NCBI RefSeq assembly: GCF_900636385.1
Contig: NZ_LR134269.1
Location: forward strand, 744,001 to 808,000
DNA: 64,000 nt
Reading direction: 5' to 3'
DNA from: Staphylococcus warneri
GTDB lineage: Bacteria; Bacillota; Bacilli; Staphylococcales; Staphylococcaceae
Positions 17,482-29,536 of the stretch are shown in pieces. The translations under genes and the position numbers were made by a program. Under the pieces are notes generated by a model that worked only from the letters and a program-made list of their open reading frames with translations, did not search any database and was not told the DNA's origin. Position 1 is the stretch's first letter, and each line of letters opens with the position of its first letter.

Positions 17482-18291
17482 TTAATTATGATCATTCAGA
17501 TGTATTGCACCAATTGCCCCAGAAAAGGCTCCATGTTCAATGTAAAATGGATTGAATCCTCTTAATACAGTATAATCTTCAATTACTTTACGTAATAACG
17601 GATTATTGTTGAATGAAGAACCTATGTAAACAACATTATCCGTTTGATGTTCACGAGCAACTGTGATAGACATTGTTGTAATGACTTCTCCCACAACGCC
17701 CACTACAGAGGCTAGTTTATTCTCTATTGAAAAGTCTTCATTCATATGATGTAATACATTCCCAAAGTTTGCTGCTGTTAAATCACCCGGAATAGGAGGT
17801 TCGCAATCTTTATAAATATGTTTGACTTTTAAATCAATCGTATCTCTGTCGCCTTTTTGAGCCAAATCTGTTAATTGTTTATAATCTGAAATTTGACTTA
17901 ATAAGTATCCAAGACCCTGAATCATACCGCCACCAGTACCGATACCTCCAACACGTTGTTGCTGATGACCATCAAAATAATGTAGTGAAGTACCTGTACC
18001 TACATTAGCAAAAATATATTGATTAATATCATGACCTTGTTCTTTAAGTAAAATACCTAGTCCTTTTGAAGCAGCATCAAACTCAACAAAATTTTGAGTG
18101 GGTTTTGTTAGTTGTTCAGCTATTATACTTGCTTGTCCACCAGTCAAACTTAAACTTTCGAATTCAATGTGGTTTAACCACTGTATCACTTTATCAATAT
18201 TAATGGTAAGTTCGGTGTGATATTCACGTTTATCTTCGAATTCTTGAACGATTTTAATTAAAGTTCCACCAGCATCGATTCCAATTTTCAT
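17482..18291 (-). CDS. coaW: Type II pantothenate kinase
   Basis: 269-residue actin/ASKHA-fold kinase for the first step of coenzyme A synthesis. The type II form, typical of staphylococci, is insensitive to CoA feedback (family knowledge). Phosphate-binding motifs are [10 protein letters not shown] (residues 3-12), GTGTSLHY near 105, and [14 protein letters not shown] choose the ATG at 18291, spaced from GAGGTGA and giving the usual MKIGIDAGG start, over the GTG four codons earlier. Monocistronic. Confidence 0.92.
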   Translation of the reverse strand: MKIGIDAGGTLIKIVQEFEDKREYHTELTINIDKVIQWLNHIEFESLSLTGGQASIIAEQLTKPTQNFVEFDAASKGLGILLKEQGHDINQYIFANVGTGTSLHYFDGHQQQRVGGIGTGGGMIQGLGYLLSQISDYKQLTDLAQKGDRDTIDLKVKHIYKDCEPPIPGDLTAANFGNVLHHMNEDFSIENKLASVVGVVGEVITTMSITVAREHQTDNVVYIGSSFNNNPLLRKVIEDYTVLRGFNPFYIEHGAFSGAIGAIHLNDHN

Positions 18292-18534
18292 TTCCGCATT
18301 CACCTCAAATCAAAAATCCATCACCCATAATAGTATAATAAATTAAGGGAAATACAAGAGTTTATTTTATTTTAAAAAAATAAAACCATCAAACAATGCA
18401 ATTCAATTACAATTCTAAAAGAGTACTTTGTATACATTTAATTTGGTAGATATTTTAAATTTTATGAGAATTCATATTACAATAGGGTAAAGTAATATAT
18501 AATAAGTGATTAATTAAAGATAGGGGATTAACTT

Positions 18535-19395
18535 ATGAATATAAAAAAGCAATTTGAAGATATAACGATTCAAGTGTTTGAAGAACAATATCGTGAAGAT
18601 ATATTAAATTTTGAATTAAGTGAGAGACAACAAATATATTCTTCATTACCTAAAACGGTTTTAGAAGAAGCGCTGAATGACGAAAATCGTGTTGCTAATA
18701 TTGCAAAGAATAAGGATGGAGAAGTAGTGGGGTTCTTCGTATTACATCAATATTATCAACATGAAGGTTATGATACACCTGAAAATGTCGTTTATGTACG
18801 ATCATTGTCAGTTAATGAACGTTATCAAGGACATGGCTACGGTACTAAAATGATGATGTATTTACCTCAATATGTACAAGCGTTGTTCCCAGACTTTAAC
18901 CATTTGTTTTTAGTTGTTGATGCTGAGAATCAAGCAGCTTGGAATGTGTATGAACGTGCAGGTTTTATGCATACAGCTACAAAAGAAGAAGGACCAATTG
19001 GTAAAGAAAGGTTGTATTATCTAGATTTAGATTCTAAACATGTGTCTTCATTGAAACTCGTTGAAAACGAATCTTCAGAAGAAGCTAATATTCATTTAAT
19101 TAACTTACTTAAAGATGGAGAAAAAGTAGGTTTTATAGGTATTGAACAGATTGAAGATAGAATGCGCATTTCTGGAATTGAAGTTAATAAAACGCATCGA
19201 AATGAAGGTATAGCAGAAAGTGCATTAAGACAATTACCGACCTATATACGTAAAAACTTTGATAATATTAAAGTATTATCCATTACATTGTATGGAGAAA
19301 ATAACGAATTAAGTCCACTGTGTATTAATAGTAACTTTGTAGAAGTAGAACAAGCAGAGGATTACATTCTATTTGAAAAATATATAAATTATTAA
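18535..19395 (+). CDS. GNAT-family N-acetyltransferase with two GNAT folds
   Basis: 286 residues. The N-terminal GNAT domain (about 10-165) has the acetyl-CoA motif RYQGHGYGTKMM and the closing NQAAWNVYERAGF. A second, weaker domain (about 175-286) has THRNEGIAESALRQL and ends with LCINSNFVEVE. Probably only the first half keeps a full acetyl-CoA loop. Substrate unknown. RBS is a weak TAGGGGAT. Upstream of rpoE and separated from it by 113 bases. Confidence 0.82.
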   Translation: MNIKKQFEDITIQVFEEQYREDILNFELSERQQIYSSLPKTVLEEALNDENRVANIAKNKDGEVVGFFVLHQYYQHEGYDTPENVVYVRSLSVNERYQGHGYGTKMMMYLPQYVQALFPDFNHLFLVVDAENQAAWNVYERAGFMHTATKEEGPIGKERLYYLDLDSKHVSSLKLVENESSEEANIHLINLLKDGEKVGFIGIEQIEDRMRISGIEVNKTHRNEGIAESALRQLPTYIRKNFDNIKVLSITLYGENNELSPLCINSNFVEVEQAEDYILFEKYINY

Positions 19396-19508
19396 CAGAG
19401 ATTGCGTAAACGCCCATTGTCATTTATAATTTATTTTTGTTACTATTAATTAACGAAATTTGACCTACTAGTTTAAGATAAAAATCCTTTGAAAGGAAGT
19501 ATTTTATA

Positions 19509-20038
19509 ATGAAAATTAAAGATTACACAAAAGAAATGGTAGATGAAAATCATTTATCGATATGGCTTACACACTTCTAAATGAAAAAGGCGAAACAATG
19601 AATTTATATGATATTATTGATGAATTCAAAGCCTTAGGTAATTACGAATACGATGAAATTGAAAATCGTGTTGTTCAATTCTATACAGATTTAAATACTG
19701 ATGGTCGTTTCTTAAATATCGGCGAAAACCAATGGGGGATTCGTGATTGGTATTCAGTAGATGATATTGAAGAAAAAATTGCACCAACTATTCAAAAATT
19801 TGATATTCTTGATGACGATGATGAAGAAGATAAAAACCTTAAATTATTAGGTGAAGATGAAGCGGATGACGATGATGATATTCCAGCAGTTACAGACGAT
19901 CAAGAAACATTAAATGATCCTGAAGATGAACAAGTCGAAGATGAAATTAATGAAACTGATATCGTTATTGACGAAGAAGATGAAGATGACGATGATGACT
20001 TTGATGATGAAGAAGAGGAAGAAGAATATCAAAGCTAA
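19509..20038 (+). pseudogene. rpoE: RNA polymerase delta subunit (RpoE) with apparent 1-nt frameshift
   Basis: The expected start (ATG behind GAAAGGAAG) encodes [13 protein letters not shown], then drops out of frame and stops after 23 codons. The remaining 158 codons, from [11 protein letters not shown] to the end, are open in another frame. Adding one A to the AAAA run at 19546-19549 restores a continuous 176-codon gene, the normal staphylococcal length, with a winged-helix N-terminal domain and the hallmark D/E-rich tail. The second frame has a TGA just before the run and no good initiation site before the ATG at 19562. Either a real loss-of-function indel or a homopolymer sequencing error. 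Delta helps recycle RNA polymerase and raises promoter selectivity. Confidence 0.8.
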
Positions 20039-20046
20039 ATTTCTAA

Positions 20047-20084
20047 TTGACTTTTAGTATAAAAATGATAGAATTTTATTTGGG
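20047..20084 (+). promoter_or_regulatory. pyrG promoter with GGGC initial transcript
   Basis: -35 TTGACT, 16-base spacer, -10 TAGAAT, and after seven bases the run GGGCTCC. The GGGC start is the known requirement for CTP-sensitive reiterative G addition at Gram-positive pyrG. Confidence 0.8.
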
Positions 20085-20117
20085 CTCCTTTAAATAGGAC
20101 ACGTGTATAAATATTAT

Positions 20118-20156
20118 ACGCTCCCCTTACAAATATGTGAGAGGGAGCGTTTTTTT
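20118..20156 (+). terminator. pyrG leader attenuator
   Basis: Stem ACGCTCCC / GGGAGCGT with a T7 run, about 36 bases into the pyrG leader. The pyrimidine-rich 5' arm (CGCTCCCC) is complementary to a 5' end extended by extra G residues, as required for antitermination when CTP is low in the B. subtilis model. The rest of the 210-base leader to the pyrG ATG is AT-rich with no further structure I can name. Confidence 0.82.
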
Positions 20157-20350
20157 ATTTTAATAAAATAAGATTCCAATGTAATGTTTAATGTTGTAGA
20201 ATGAATATTATTTAAAAGTAATGACTAAATACATTGTGACATAAAGCATATGTGAATGTATTAAACACATTGTTCCTTTCTAATTAAATACATACTTAAT
20301 TTATAGTAAATGCTTTTGATTTTAAGTAAATAATATGCAAACTCTAATAA

Positions 20351-21976
<1,626 letters not shown>

Positions 21977-21981
21977 TATTA

Positions 21982-22026
21982 ATAAAGCCTATGGATATGA
22001 ATTAGTTCATACCCATAGGCTTTATC
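21982..22026. terminator. Bidirectional terminator pyrG / DUF2529 gene
   Basis: 11-bp perfect stem AAAGCCTATGG / CCATAGGCTTT between two convergent genes. Confidence 0.8.
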
Positions 22027-22029
22027 ATT

Positions 22030-22551
22030 TTATAATTCTAAATCACGTGTCATTTCAACCATTTGTGTATAAATATCATAATAAATATAGTTAAAAGCAA
22101 TAGGGTGAGGTTGTACTATCTTATCGTAATCTTCAGTGTATACGATCGGTCTAGGTGTAGACAAGTTGATAAAATGCATTAAATGTTCAGGGAAATCATC
22201 TCGTTTAGGATGATTGCATACAAGTACAAAGTCGACATCTGTTTCAATTAATTGTTTCACGTCACATTCGACGTCTTCATTATATGTAGGTGAAAATAAA
22301 AATACGCGATCTGTTGTATCTAGTTCTTCAAAGTTATTTAAATCTGATAGTGGTAAGCTCGATTTTAATTTTTCATGACTATTTAAAATAAAGTCTTCAT
22401 AAAATTTTAAATCGTCATATCCTTTAACATAAACATGGCCTTCTCCACCAATAGCTTGAATTAAACATTGTGCACCCATTTGTACATCTAATGCTTGTTT
22501 TTCTATTCTATCGAAGATACCAATTAATTGCGTATTAAGTATTTTTGACAT
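22030..22551 (-). CDS. DUF2529 family protein
   Basis: 173-residue soluble protein, conserved in Firmicutes next to pyrG and fba. The layout (alternating strands such as HVYVKGYDD, VFLFSPTY, DFVLVCNHP) suggests an alpha/beta SIS-like fold, but no catalytic motif is apparent. Function unknown. RBS GGAGGAAAATT before the ATG. Confidence 0.78.
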   Translation of the reverse strand: MSKILNTQLIGIFDRIEKQALDVQMGAQCLIQAIGGEGHVYVKGYDDLKFYEDFILNSHEKLKSSLPLSDLNNFEELDTTDRVFLFSPTYNEDVECDVKQLIETDVDFVLVCNHPKRDDFPEHLMHFINLSTPRPIVYTEDYDKIVQPHPIAFNYIYYDIYTQMVEMTRDLEL

Positions 22552-22628
22552 AATTTTCCTCCATTCTATTCATTAAAATATTGTAAATAAACCCATGATT
22601 GAATGCAATGATTAAAACTAATTATAAT

Positions 22629-22642
22629 TGGATACGTTTCCA
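22629..22642. promoter_or_regulatory. Possible catabolite-responsive (cre-like) element upstream of fba
   Basis: TGGATACGTTTCCA fits TGnAAnCGnnnnCA with one mismatch, 128 bases before the fba start. Single weak match; CcpA control is only a suggestion. Confidence 0.3.
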
Positions 22643-22769
22643 AATCTAGTAGTGGTAAGGATTGTGAAAATTGTAAATTTTAAATCATCTATTCGAATGC
22701 ATTTAAGTAGTAATTTTGTTATAATGAGTTTGAAAAAATACGTGCTCAAGCACTCAAGGAGGAACTATA

Positions 22770-23630
22770 ATGCCTTTAGTTTCAATGAAAGAAATGTTAA
22801 TCGATGCAAAAGAAAATGGTTATGCGGTTGGTCAATACAACTTAAATAACTTAGAATTTACTCAAGCTATTTTAGAAGCTTCTCAAGAAGAGAATGCACC
22901 AGTTATTTTAGGTGTTTCTGAAGGAGCTGCTCGTTACATGAGCGGATTCTATACAGTAGTTAAAATGGTTGAAGGATTAATGCATGACTTAAACATCACA
23001 GTACCAGTAGCAATCCATTTAGACCATGGTTCAAGCTTTGAAAAATGTAAAGAAGCAATTGATGCTGGATTCACTTCAGTAATGATTGACGCTTCTCATA
23101 GTCCATTTGAAGAAAATGTGGAAATTACTTCTAAAGTAGTTGAATATGCTCATGAAAGAGGCGTTTCAGTAGAAGCTGAATTAGGTACAGTTGGTGGTCA
23201 AGAAGACGATGTAGTAGCTGACGGTGTCATCTATGCAGATCCTAAAGAGTGTCAAGAACTAGTTGAAAAAACTGGTATCGATACTTTAGCACCTGCATTA
23301 GGTTCAGTACATGGTCCTTATAAAGGTGAACCTAAATTAGGTTTCAAAGAAATGGAAGAAATTGGTGCTTCAACTGGTTTACCATTAGTATTACATGGTG
23401 GTACTGGTATCCCAACTAAAGACATTCAAAAAGCGATTCCTTACGGTACTGCTAAAATTAATGTTAACACTGAAAACCAAATTGCTTCAGCTAAAGCTGT
23501 TCGCGATGTATTAAACAATGATTCTGAAGTTTACGATCCACGTAAATATTTAGGACCTGCTCGTGAAGCAATTAAAGCAACAGTTAAAGGTAAAATTAAA
23601 GAATTCGGTACTTCAAACCGTGCTAAATAA
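22770..23630 (+). CDS. fba: Fructose-bisphosphate aldolase, class II
   Basis: 286-residue zinc aldolase of glycolysis and gluconeogenesis. Metal ligands and phosphate-binding motifs: HLDHGSSFE (near 80-90), [24 protein letters not shown] (near 205-212), and [22 protein letters not shown]. Its own terminator follows. Divergent from the DUF2529 gene. Confidence 0.95.
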   Translation: MPLVSMKEMLIDAKENGYAVGQYNLNNLEFTQAILEASQEENAPVILGVSEGAARYMSGFYTVVKMVEGLMHDLNITVPVAIHLDHGSSFEKCKEAIDAGFTSVMIDASHSPFEENVEITSKVVEYAHERGVSVEAELGTVGGQEDDVVADGVIYADPKECQELVEKTGIDTLAPALGSVHGPYKGEPKLGFKEMEEIGASTGLPLVLHGGTGIPTKDIQKAIPYGTAKINVNTENQIASAKAVRDVLNNDSEVYDPRKYLGPAREAIKATVKGKIKEFGTSNRAK

Positions 23631-23643
23631 TTAAATATCTTTT

Positions 23644-23681
23644 AATAAGCCATTAAACCTAGGTTTAATGGCTTATTTTTA
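23644..23681 (+). terminator. fba terminator
   Basis: Perfect 16-bp stem AATAAGCCATTAAACC / GGTTTAATGGCTTATT with a two-base centre, then TTTT. Confidence 0.88.
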
Positions 23682-23863
23682 TGCTATAATGATTACGAAA
23701 TTTATAAAATTGCATAAGTTTTAAGCTTACTAAATAGAAATGTGGAATTGTTAGCATATACAAATCAACACAATTTAAAGTAGAGAATACAGACTTTAAA
23801 TTCGTAATTTCAAACTGATATGATATAAAATAATGTTGAAATAGCTATGTATTCATGAACTAT

Positions 23864-23893
23864 TTTACAAACAAAGTAAAATTATTTTATAAT
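23864..23893 (+). promoter_or_regulatory. Candidate murZ promoter
   Basis: -35 TTTACA, 18-base spacer, -10 TATAAT, about 50 bases before the murZ start. The rest of the 314-base gap after fba is AT-rich, with no other supported feature. Confidence 0.6.
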
Positions 23894-23943
23894 GCTAATA
23901 ATGTAAATTTTTAACAAATGAAGGAAACAAAGGAGAAAAAGAT

Positions 23944-25203
23944 ATGGCTCAAGAGGTAATCAAAATTAGAGGTGGAAAGACACTTAAAGGAGAAGTGAAT
24001 ATTAGTGGTGCTAAAAATAGTGCTGTAGCAATTATTCCTGCTACATTATTAGCCCAGGGACATGTAAATTTGGATGGGTTGCCACAAATCTCTGATGTAG
24101 AAACACTTGTTAGCTTATTAGAAGATTTAAATATTAAAACAAAATTAGATGGTACTAAATTAGATGTTGATACAACTCAAATTGAAAATGCACCACTACC
24201 AAATAATAAAGTTGAATCTTTAAGAGCCTCATATTATATGATGGGAGCAATGCTAGGGAGATTTAAAAAGTGTGTTATTGGACTTCCTGGTGGTTGTCCG
24301 TTAGGGCCACGTCCAATAGATCAACATATTAAAGGATTTAAAGCACTAGGGGCAGAAATCGATGAATCTAGTGACACGTCAATGAAAATTGAAGCTAAAC
24401 AATTAAAAGGAGCTAATATCTTTTTAGATATGGTGAGTGTTGGTGCTACAATTAATATTATGTTGGCTGCAGTACATGCTGAAGGTCAAACAGTTATTGA
24501 AAATGCAGCAAAAGAACCTGAAGTCGTAGATGTGGCTAATTTCCTTATTAGTATGGGTGCACAAATTAAAGGTGCAGGTACAACGACAATTAAAATTACT
24601 GGCGTAGATACATTACATGGTACAGAATATCAAGTGATACCAGACCGTATTGAAGCGGGATCATACATGTGTATGGCGGCTGCTGCTGGAGAAGAAGTCG
24701 TAATTAATAATATAGTACCAAGACATGTTGAAGCATTAACAGCTAAATTAAAAGAATTAGGTGTCGATATTGAATTAAGCGATGAAAAAGCGATTATTAG
24801 AAAGAGCGAACCGTATCATAGTGTTGATATCAAAACGCTTGTATATCCCGGATTTGCAACAGATCTTCAACAACCGATTACACCACTATTATTTATGGCA
24901 AATGGTCCATCGTTTGTTACAGATACAATTTATCCTGAAAGATTTAAGCACGTAGAAGAACTGCAACAAATGGGAGCTAATATTAATAAAGATAATGGCA
25001 CAGCAACGATTAAACCATCAACACTTAATGGTGCAGAAGTTTATGCAAGTGATTTAAGAGCTGGTGCATGCTTGATTGTAGCTGGTTTAATCGCGGAAGG
25101 TGTTACAACGATATACAATGTTAAACACATTTATCGTGGGTATACTCAAATTGTTGAACATTTAAAAGCACTTGGTGCAGAAATTTGGACTGAAACAGTT
25201 TAA
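23944..25203 (+). CDS. murZ: UDP-N-acetylglucosamine 1-carboxyvinyltransferase (second paralogue, MurZ)
   Basis: 419-residue EPSP-synthase-fold enzyme transferring enolpyruvate from PEP to UDP-GlcNAc, the first committed step of peptidoglycan synthesis. The active-site cysteine, the fosfomycin target, is in [13 protein letters not shown] near residue 118. The substrate-binding lysine and asparagine are in SGAKNSA near 22. I call it MurZ because of its location next to fba, as in S. aureus; MurA lies by the atp operon. RBS AAAGGAG. Confidence 0.93.
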   Translation: MAQEVIKIRGGKTLKGEVNISGAKNSAVAIIPATLLAQGHVNLDGLPQISDVETLVSLLEDLNIKTKLDGTKLDVDTTQIENAPLPNNKVESLRASYYMMGAMLGRFKKCVIGLPGGCPLGPRPIDQHIKGFKALGAEIDESSDTSMKIEAKQLKGANIFLDMVSVGATINIMLAAVHAEGQTVIENAAKEPEVVDVANFLISMGAQIKGAGTTTIKITGVDTLHGTEYQVIPDRIEAGSYMCMAAAAGEEVVINNIVPRHVEALTAKLKELGVDIELSDEKAIIRKSEPYHSVDIKTLVYPGFATDLQQPITPLLFMANGPSFVTDTIYPERFKHVEELQQMGANINKDNGTATIKPSTLNGAEVYASDLRAGACLIVAGLIAEGVTTIYNVKHIYRGYTQIVEHLKALGAEIWTETV

Positions 25204-25290
25204 AAAATGTGGTATAATAAATATACTTAAAATTATAAGCACAGATTTTAGTGCATTAGTATTAAGATATTTGAGTGAGAGGTGAGTATT

Positions 25291-25629
25291 ATGGAAGTAT
25301 GTCCTTATTTAGAAGAAACTTTTAAAATATTAGGACGCAGTTGGAACGGTTTAATCATCAACTATTTATCTAGATGCGAAGACCAATCTGCACATTTTTC
25401 CGATTTGAAAAGAGACTTGAAAACAATCACGCCTCGTGCACTAAGTATTAAACTGACTGAATTAGGAGACTGGGGATTGGTTGAAAAAAGAATCGTATCC
25501 ACTAGTCCAGTAACCATTATTTATGAATTGACAGAAAAAGGAAGTTCATTGGCTGAATCTTTAAAACCAATTGAAGAATGGGCACAAAATAACATTAATC
25601 TAGAATCAGAAGCAGAAACTGTAAAATAA
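25291..25629 (+). CDS. HxlR/DUF24-family transcriptional regulator
   Basis: 112-residue winged-helix regulator. The N-terminal Cys in MEVCPYLEETF is the conserved redox- or electrophile-sensing position of the family. A wHTH follows (FSDLKRDLKTITPRALSIKLTEL) with wing VIYELTEKGSSL. The target is unknown; a thiol-stress role is inference from the family. The start is the ATG after GAGAGGTGAG; an upstream in-frame ATG has a poorer site. Between murZ and an aldehyde dehydrogenase gene. Confidence 0.85.
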   Translation: MEVCPYLEETFKILGRSWNGLIINYLSRCEDQSAHFSDLKRDLKTITPRALSIKLTELGDWGLVEKRIVSTSPVTIIYELTEKGSSLAESLKPIEEWAQNNINLESEAETVK

Positions 25630-25714
25630 TTCAGGCAGTTATACTTAGAATTGTTTTTATTTCTAGATCATGACAAGATCCCTATTATTAATTTAAAAAA
25701 GAGGGATATATTAT

Positions 25715-25752
25715 AAGAGTGAGGCAATATAATGATTGCTTCACTCTTTTTC
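25715..25752 (+). terminator. Terminator of the HxlR-family gene
   Basis: 14-bp stem AAGAGTGAGGCAAT / ATTGCTTCACTCTT with one G-U, then TTTTCT. Confidence 0.85.
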
Positions 25753-25905
25753 TAACTTACTTTACAGATTAATTTAATTTGATTTAGGTGTAATAAATTC
25801 TATATTAAAAACGATTAAGCGCAATTGAATCGATGAGCAAATATGTTTAACTTTGTAACAATATGGTTAGAATAGTTGTATAACAAATCTAAGGAGTGAA
25901 GTTTA

Positions 25906-27333
25906 ATGAGACATTTCACTAAACAATATATTAATGGTGAATGGGTTGATAGTGCTAGTGGTGAAACAATAGAAGTAATTAACCCTGCAACTGAAGAAGT
26001 CATTGGTTCAGTGGCTAAAGGTAACGAAGAAGATGTGAATAAAGCAGTTGAAGCTGCAGATAATGTTTATTTAGATTTCCGTCATAGTTCGGTTGAATAT
26101 AGAAGAGATTTATTAGATAAAATCGTTAAGGAATATGAAAATAGAAAAGAAGATATCGTACAAGCAATCACTGATGAACTTGGTGCGCCATTATCAATTT
26201 CTGAAAAAGTCCATTATCAAATGGGACTTAATCATTTCACTGCAGCTAGAGATGCTTTAGACAGTTTTGAATTTGAAGAACAACGTGGTGACGATTTAGT
26301 TGTTAAAGAAGCTATCGGTGTAGCAGGATTAGTTACACCATGGAATTTCCCAACTAACCAAACATCACTTAAATTAGCTGCAGCATTTGCGGCAGGGAGT
26401 ACTGTTGTATTAAAACCATCAGAAGAAACACCATTTGCTGCTGTTATATTAGCTGAAATCTTTGATAAAGTAGGCGTGCCTAAAGGTGTATTTAACCTTG
26501 TAAATGGTGACGGTGAAGGTGTAGGTAATCCGTTAAGTGAACATCCTAAAGTTAGAATGATGTCATTTACAGGTTCAGGCCCTACAGGTTCAAAAATTAT
26601 GGAAAAAGCAGCTAAAGACTTCAAAAAAGTGTCACTAGAACTTGGTGGTAAATCACCTTATATCGTTTTAGATGATGTTGATATTGAAGAGGCAGCTAAA
26701 GCAACAACAGGTAAAGTTGTCAATAATACTGGACAAGTATGTACTGCAGGTACACGTGTATTAGTACCAAATAGTATTAAAGAAGACTTCTTAAAAGCTG
26801 TGAAAGCACAATTTAGTTCTGTTAAAGTCGGTGATCCTAGAGAAGAAGGTACACAAGTTGGACCGATTATTAGTAAGAAACAATTTGACCAAGTTCAATC
26901 ATATATTGATAAAGGTATTGAAGAAGGTGCAGAATTATTTTACGGAGGTCCTGGTAAACCTGAAGGTCTAGAAAAAGGATATTTTGCTCGTCCTACTATT
27001 TTCATTAACGTTGATAATCATATGACTATTGCTCAAGAAGAAATTTTTGGTCCTGTTATGTCAGTGATCACTTATAATGATGTAGACGAAGCAATTAAAA
27101 TAGCAAATGATACGAAATATGGTCTAGCTGGTTATGTCATTGGTAATGATAAAGACACATTACACAAAGTGGCACGTTCAATTGAAGCTGGAACAGTTGA
27201 AATTAATGAAGCTGGACGTAAACCAGATTTACCATTTGGTGGTTATAAACAATCTGGATTAGGTCGTGAATGGGGCGACTACGGAATTGAAGAATTCTTA
27301 GAAGTAAAATCAATTGCAGGTTATTTTAAATAA
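25906..27333 (+). CDS. NAD(P)-dependent aldehyde dehydrogenase
   Basis: 475-residue ALDH-superfamily enzyme. It has the cofactor-site PWNFPTNQ (with VLKPSEETP), the general base Glu in LELGGKSP, the nucleophile Cys in [12 protein letters not shown], and the C-terminal EEIFGPV and PFGGYKQSG motifs. The aldehyde substrate is not identifiable. RBS AAGGAGTGAAG. It lies alone between the HxlR gene and rho; regulation by the neighbouring HxlR protein is possible but untested. Confidence 0.9.
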   Translation: MRHFTKQYINGEWVDSASGETIEVINPATEEVIGSVAKGNEEDVNKAVEAADNVYLDFRHSSVEYRRDLLDKIVKEYENRKEDIVQAITDELGAPLSISEKVHYQMGLNHFTAARDALDSFEFEEQRGDDLVVKEAIGVAGLVTPWNFPTNQTSLKLAAAFAAGSTVVLKPSEETPFAAVILAEIFDKVGVPKGVFNLVNGDGEGVGNPLSEHPKVRMMSFTGSGPTGSKIMEKAAKDFKKVSLELGGKSPYIVLDDVDIEEAAKATTGKVVNNTGQVCTAGTRVLVPNSIKEDFLKAVKAQFSSVKVGDPREEGTQVGPIISKKQFDQVQSYIDKGIEEGAELFYGGPGKPEGLEKGYFARPTIFINVDNHMTIAQEEIFGPVMSVITYNDVDEAIKIANDTKYGLAGYVIGNDKDTLHKVARSIEAGTVEINEAGRKPDLPFGGYKQSGLGREWGDYGIEEFLEVKSIAGYFK

Positions 27334-27364
27334 TTAAATCAATATTGTTGTTAAATTTTTATTA

Positions 27365-27402
27365 ATGCACGTTACGTCATGGCGTAACGTGCATTGTTTT
27401 TA
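27365..27402 (+). terminator. Aldehyde dehydrogenase gene terminator
   Basis: Perfect 12-bp stem ATGCACGTTACG / CGTAACGTGCAT, six-base loop, then TGTTTTTA. Confidence 0.88.
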
Positions 27403-27409
27403 ATACGTT

Positions 27410-27433
27410 AAATACAAAATTCGTTTTGTATTT
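27410..27433. repeat. Small perfect hairpin with TTCG loop upstream of rho
   Basis: 10-bp arms AAATACAAAA / TTTTGTATTT around a TTCG tetraloop, right behind the preceding terminator and about 160 bases before rho. Could be a protein-binding palindrome or part of a stable RNA; no assignment. Confidence 0.5.
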
Positions 27434-27595
27434 AAATTAAAAATTTGCTATAGTTATTCTAGTATTTAGAAGGTAATGAAGAATAAAGACGAGAGAAATA
27501 CTTTAATTTGCATTTTTAGCAATTGCTATTAAATATCCGTCATTGTTCTTTCAAAATCTTTTTAACATAAAAAATAAGGAAATGGGTGCAAGTCT

Positions 27596-28912
27596 ATGCC
27601 TGAACGAGAACGAACTTCTCCTCAATATGAATCTTTCCACGAACTATACAAAAATAACACTACTAAAGAACTCACTCAGAAAGCTAAATCTTTAAAATTA
27701 ACTAATTATAGTAAATTGAATAAGAAAGAACTTGTATTAGCTATCATGGAAGCTCAAATGGAGAAAGATGGCAATTATTACATGGAGGGTATTTTAGATG
27801 ATATCCAACCCGATGGTTATGGTTTCTTAAGAACTGTCAATTATTCTAAGGGTGAAAAAGACATCTATATTTCAGCAAGTCAAATTCGCCGTTTTGAAAT
27901 AAAAAGAGGCGATAAAGTAACAGGTAAAGTTCGTAAACCGAAAGATAATGAGAAATATTATGGATTACTACAAGTGGACTTTGTTAACGATCAAAATGCT
28001 GAAGAAGTAAAAAAACGTCCTCACTTCCAAGCGTTGACACCTTTGTATCCAGAAGAACGAATTTTACTAGAAACTGAACCAAGAAATTATTCAACACGTA
28101 TCATGGATTTAGTAACACCTATTGGTTTAGGACAACGTGGGCTCATTGTAGCGCCACCTAAGGCAGGTAAAACCTCATTACTTAAAGAAATTGCTAATGC
28201 AATTATTACCAATAAACCAGAAGCTAAATTATTTGTCTTGTTAGTTGGTGAGAGACCTGAAGAGGTAACTGATATTGAACGTTCAGTAGAATCAGCTGAA
28301 GTTGTGCATTCAACTTTTGATGAACCACCACAACATCACGTAAAAGTTGCAGAACTATTATTAGAGAGAGCTAAACGTCTTGTGGAAATAGGCGAAGATG
28401 TCATTATATTAATGGACTCAATCACTCGATTAGCTCGAGCATATAACTTAGTCATTCCACCTAGCGGCCGTACACTTTCTGGTGGTCTTGATCCAGCATC
28501 TCTTCATAAACCAAAAGCCTTTTTCGGTGCAGCTCGAAATATCGAAGCGGGTGGCAGTTTAACTATTTTAGCTACAGCCTTAGTAGATACAGGGTCAAGA
28601 ATGGACGATATGATTTATGAAGAATTCAAAGGTACTGGTAATATGGAGCTTCATTTAGATCGTAAATTATCTGAACGACGTATCTTCCCAGCTATAGACA
28701 TAGGCCGAAGTTCTACACGTAAAGAAGAATTGCTAATTAGTAAGGCTGAATTAGATACATTATGGCAACTTCGTAATCTCTTCACGGATTCTACTGATTT
28801 TACCGAGAGATTTATTCGTAAGTTAAAACGTTCAAAAAATAATAAAGATTTCTTTGAACAACTACAAAAATCGGCAGAAGAAAGCACAAAAACAGGTAAA
28901 CCTATTATTTAA
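27596..28912 (+). CDS. rho: Transcription termination factor Rho
   Basis: 438-residue hexameric RNA-dependent ATPase. The N-terminal SAP-like helix bundle includes [13 protein letters not shown]. The cold-shock-like RNA-binding domain has [12 protein letters not shown] and [12 protein letters not shown]. The ATPase domain has Walker [10 protein letters not shown] (near 185), Walker [17 protein letters not shown], and the Q/R-loop region [17 protein letters not shown]. Full length for a Firmicute Rho. A weak ribosome binding site (GGGTGC) precedes the ATG. Confidence 0.95.
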   Translation: MPERERTSPQYESFHELYKNNTTKELTQKAKSLKLTNYSKLNKKELVLAIMEAQMEKDGNYYMEGILDDIQPDGYGFLRTVNYSKGEKDIYISASQIRRFEIKRGDKVTGKVRKPKDNEKYYGLLQVDFVNDQNAEEVKKRPHFQALTPLYPEERILLETEPRNYSTRIMDLVTPIGLGQRGLIVAPPKAGKTSLLKEIANAIITNKPEAKLFVLLVGERPEEVTDIERSVESAEVVHSTFDEPPQHHVKVAELLLERAKRLVEIGEDVIILMDSITRLARAYNLVIPPSGRTLSGGLDPASLHKPKAFFGAARNIEAGGSLTILATALVDTGSRMDDMIYEEFKGTGNMELHLDRKLSERRIFPAIDIGRSSTRKEELLISKAELDTLWQLRNLFTDSTDFTERFIRKLKRSKNNKDFFEQLQKSAEESTKTGKPII

Positions 28913-29023
28913 TTTTTCAAAGGGTTGCGTTTTACATTAATTACTATTATAATTACCAAGTATTGGGTAAAAACTCACAAATAACTCTGTTCCAGATGGT
29001 TCAGGGCAAAGGAGCTGAAAACA

Positions 29024-29281
29024 ATGAAACAAGGAATTCATCCTGAGTATCATAAAGTTATCTTTTTAGATACTACTACAAACTTTAAATTCTTAAGTGG
29101 TTCTACTAAAACATCATCAGAAACTATGGAGTGGGAAGATGGTAATGAATACCCAGTTATTCGTTTAGATATTTCTTCTGATTCACATCCTTTCTATACA
29201 GGACGTCAAAAATTCGCTGCTGCGGATGGTCGTGTGGAACGCTTCAACAAAAAGTTTGGTCTCAAATCAAACAACAACTAA
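29024..29281 (+). CDS. rpmE2: 50S ribosomal protein L31 type B
   Basis: 85 residues. Lacks the zinc-binding CXXC pairs of the A form, so it is the zinc-independent type B. Seen: [32 protein letters not shown] and the C-terminal [23 protein letters not shown]. Separate transcription unit with its own terminator. Confidence 0.95.
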   Translation: MKQGIHPEYHKVIFLDTTTNFKFLSGSTKTSSETMEWEDGNEYPVIRLDISSDSHPFYTGRQKFAAADGRVERFNKKFGLKSNNN

Positions 29282-29291
29282 TTTTAAGTTT

Positions 29292-29336
29292 AGACTGTCT
29301 ACACCATGTCAATGGTTATGTAGGCAGTTTTTTTTA
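29292..29336 (+). terminator. rpmE2 terminator
   Basis: 10-bp stem ACTGTCTACA / TGTAGGCAGT (one G-U) followed by T8. Confidence 0.85.
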
Positions 29337-29536
29337 TTATAGTCTATTTAGAGATAAACTTGATAATTAATATAGATGGAAGTAATTTAGAAATGAGATT
29401 AGCTAAGGGAAAATACTGTAACTAACTTTTTCGAGTTATTATTGTATAATAGAATAGATTGCAAAAATAGCATTTATGATATTTTAAAATATGATATAAT
29501 TAAGCGATTATGTTTTGAAAAAGGGTGGAACGCTTA

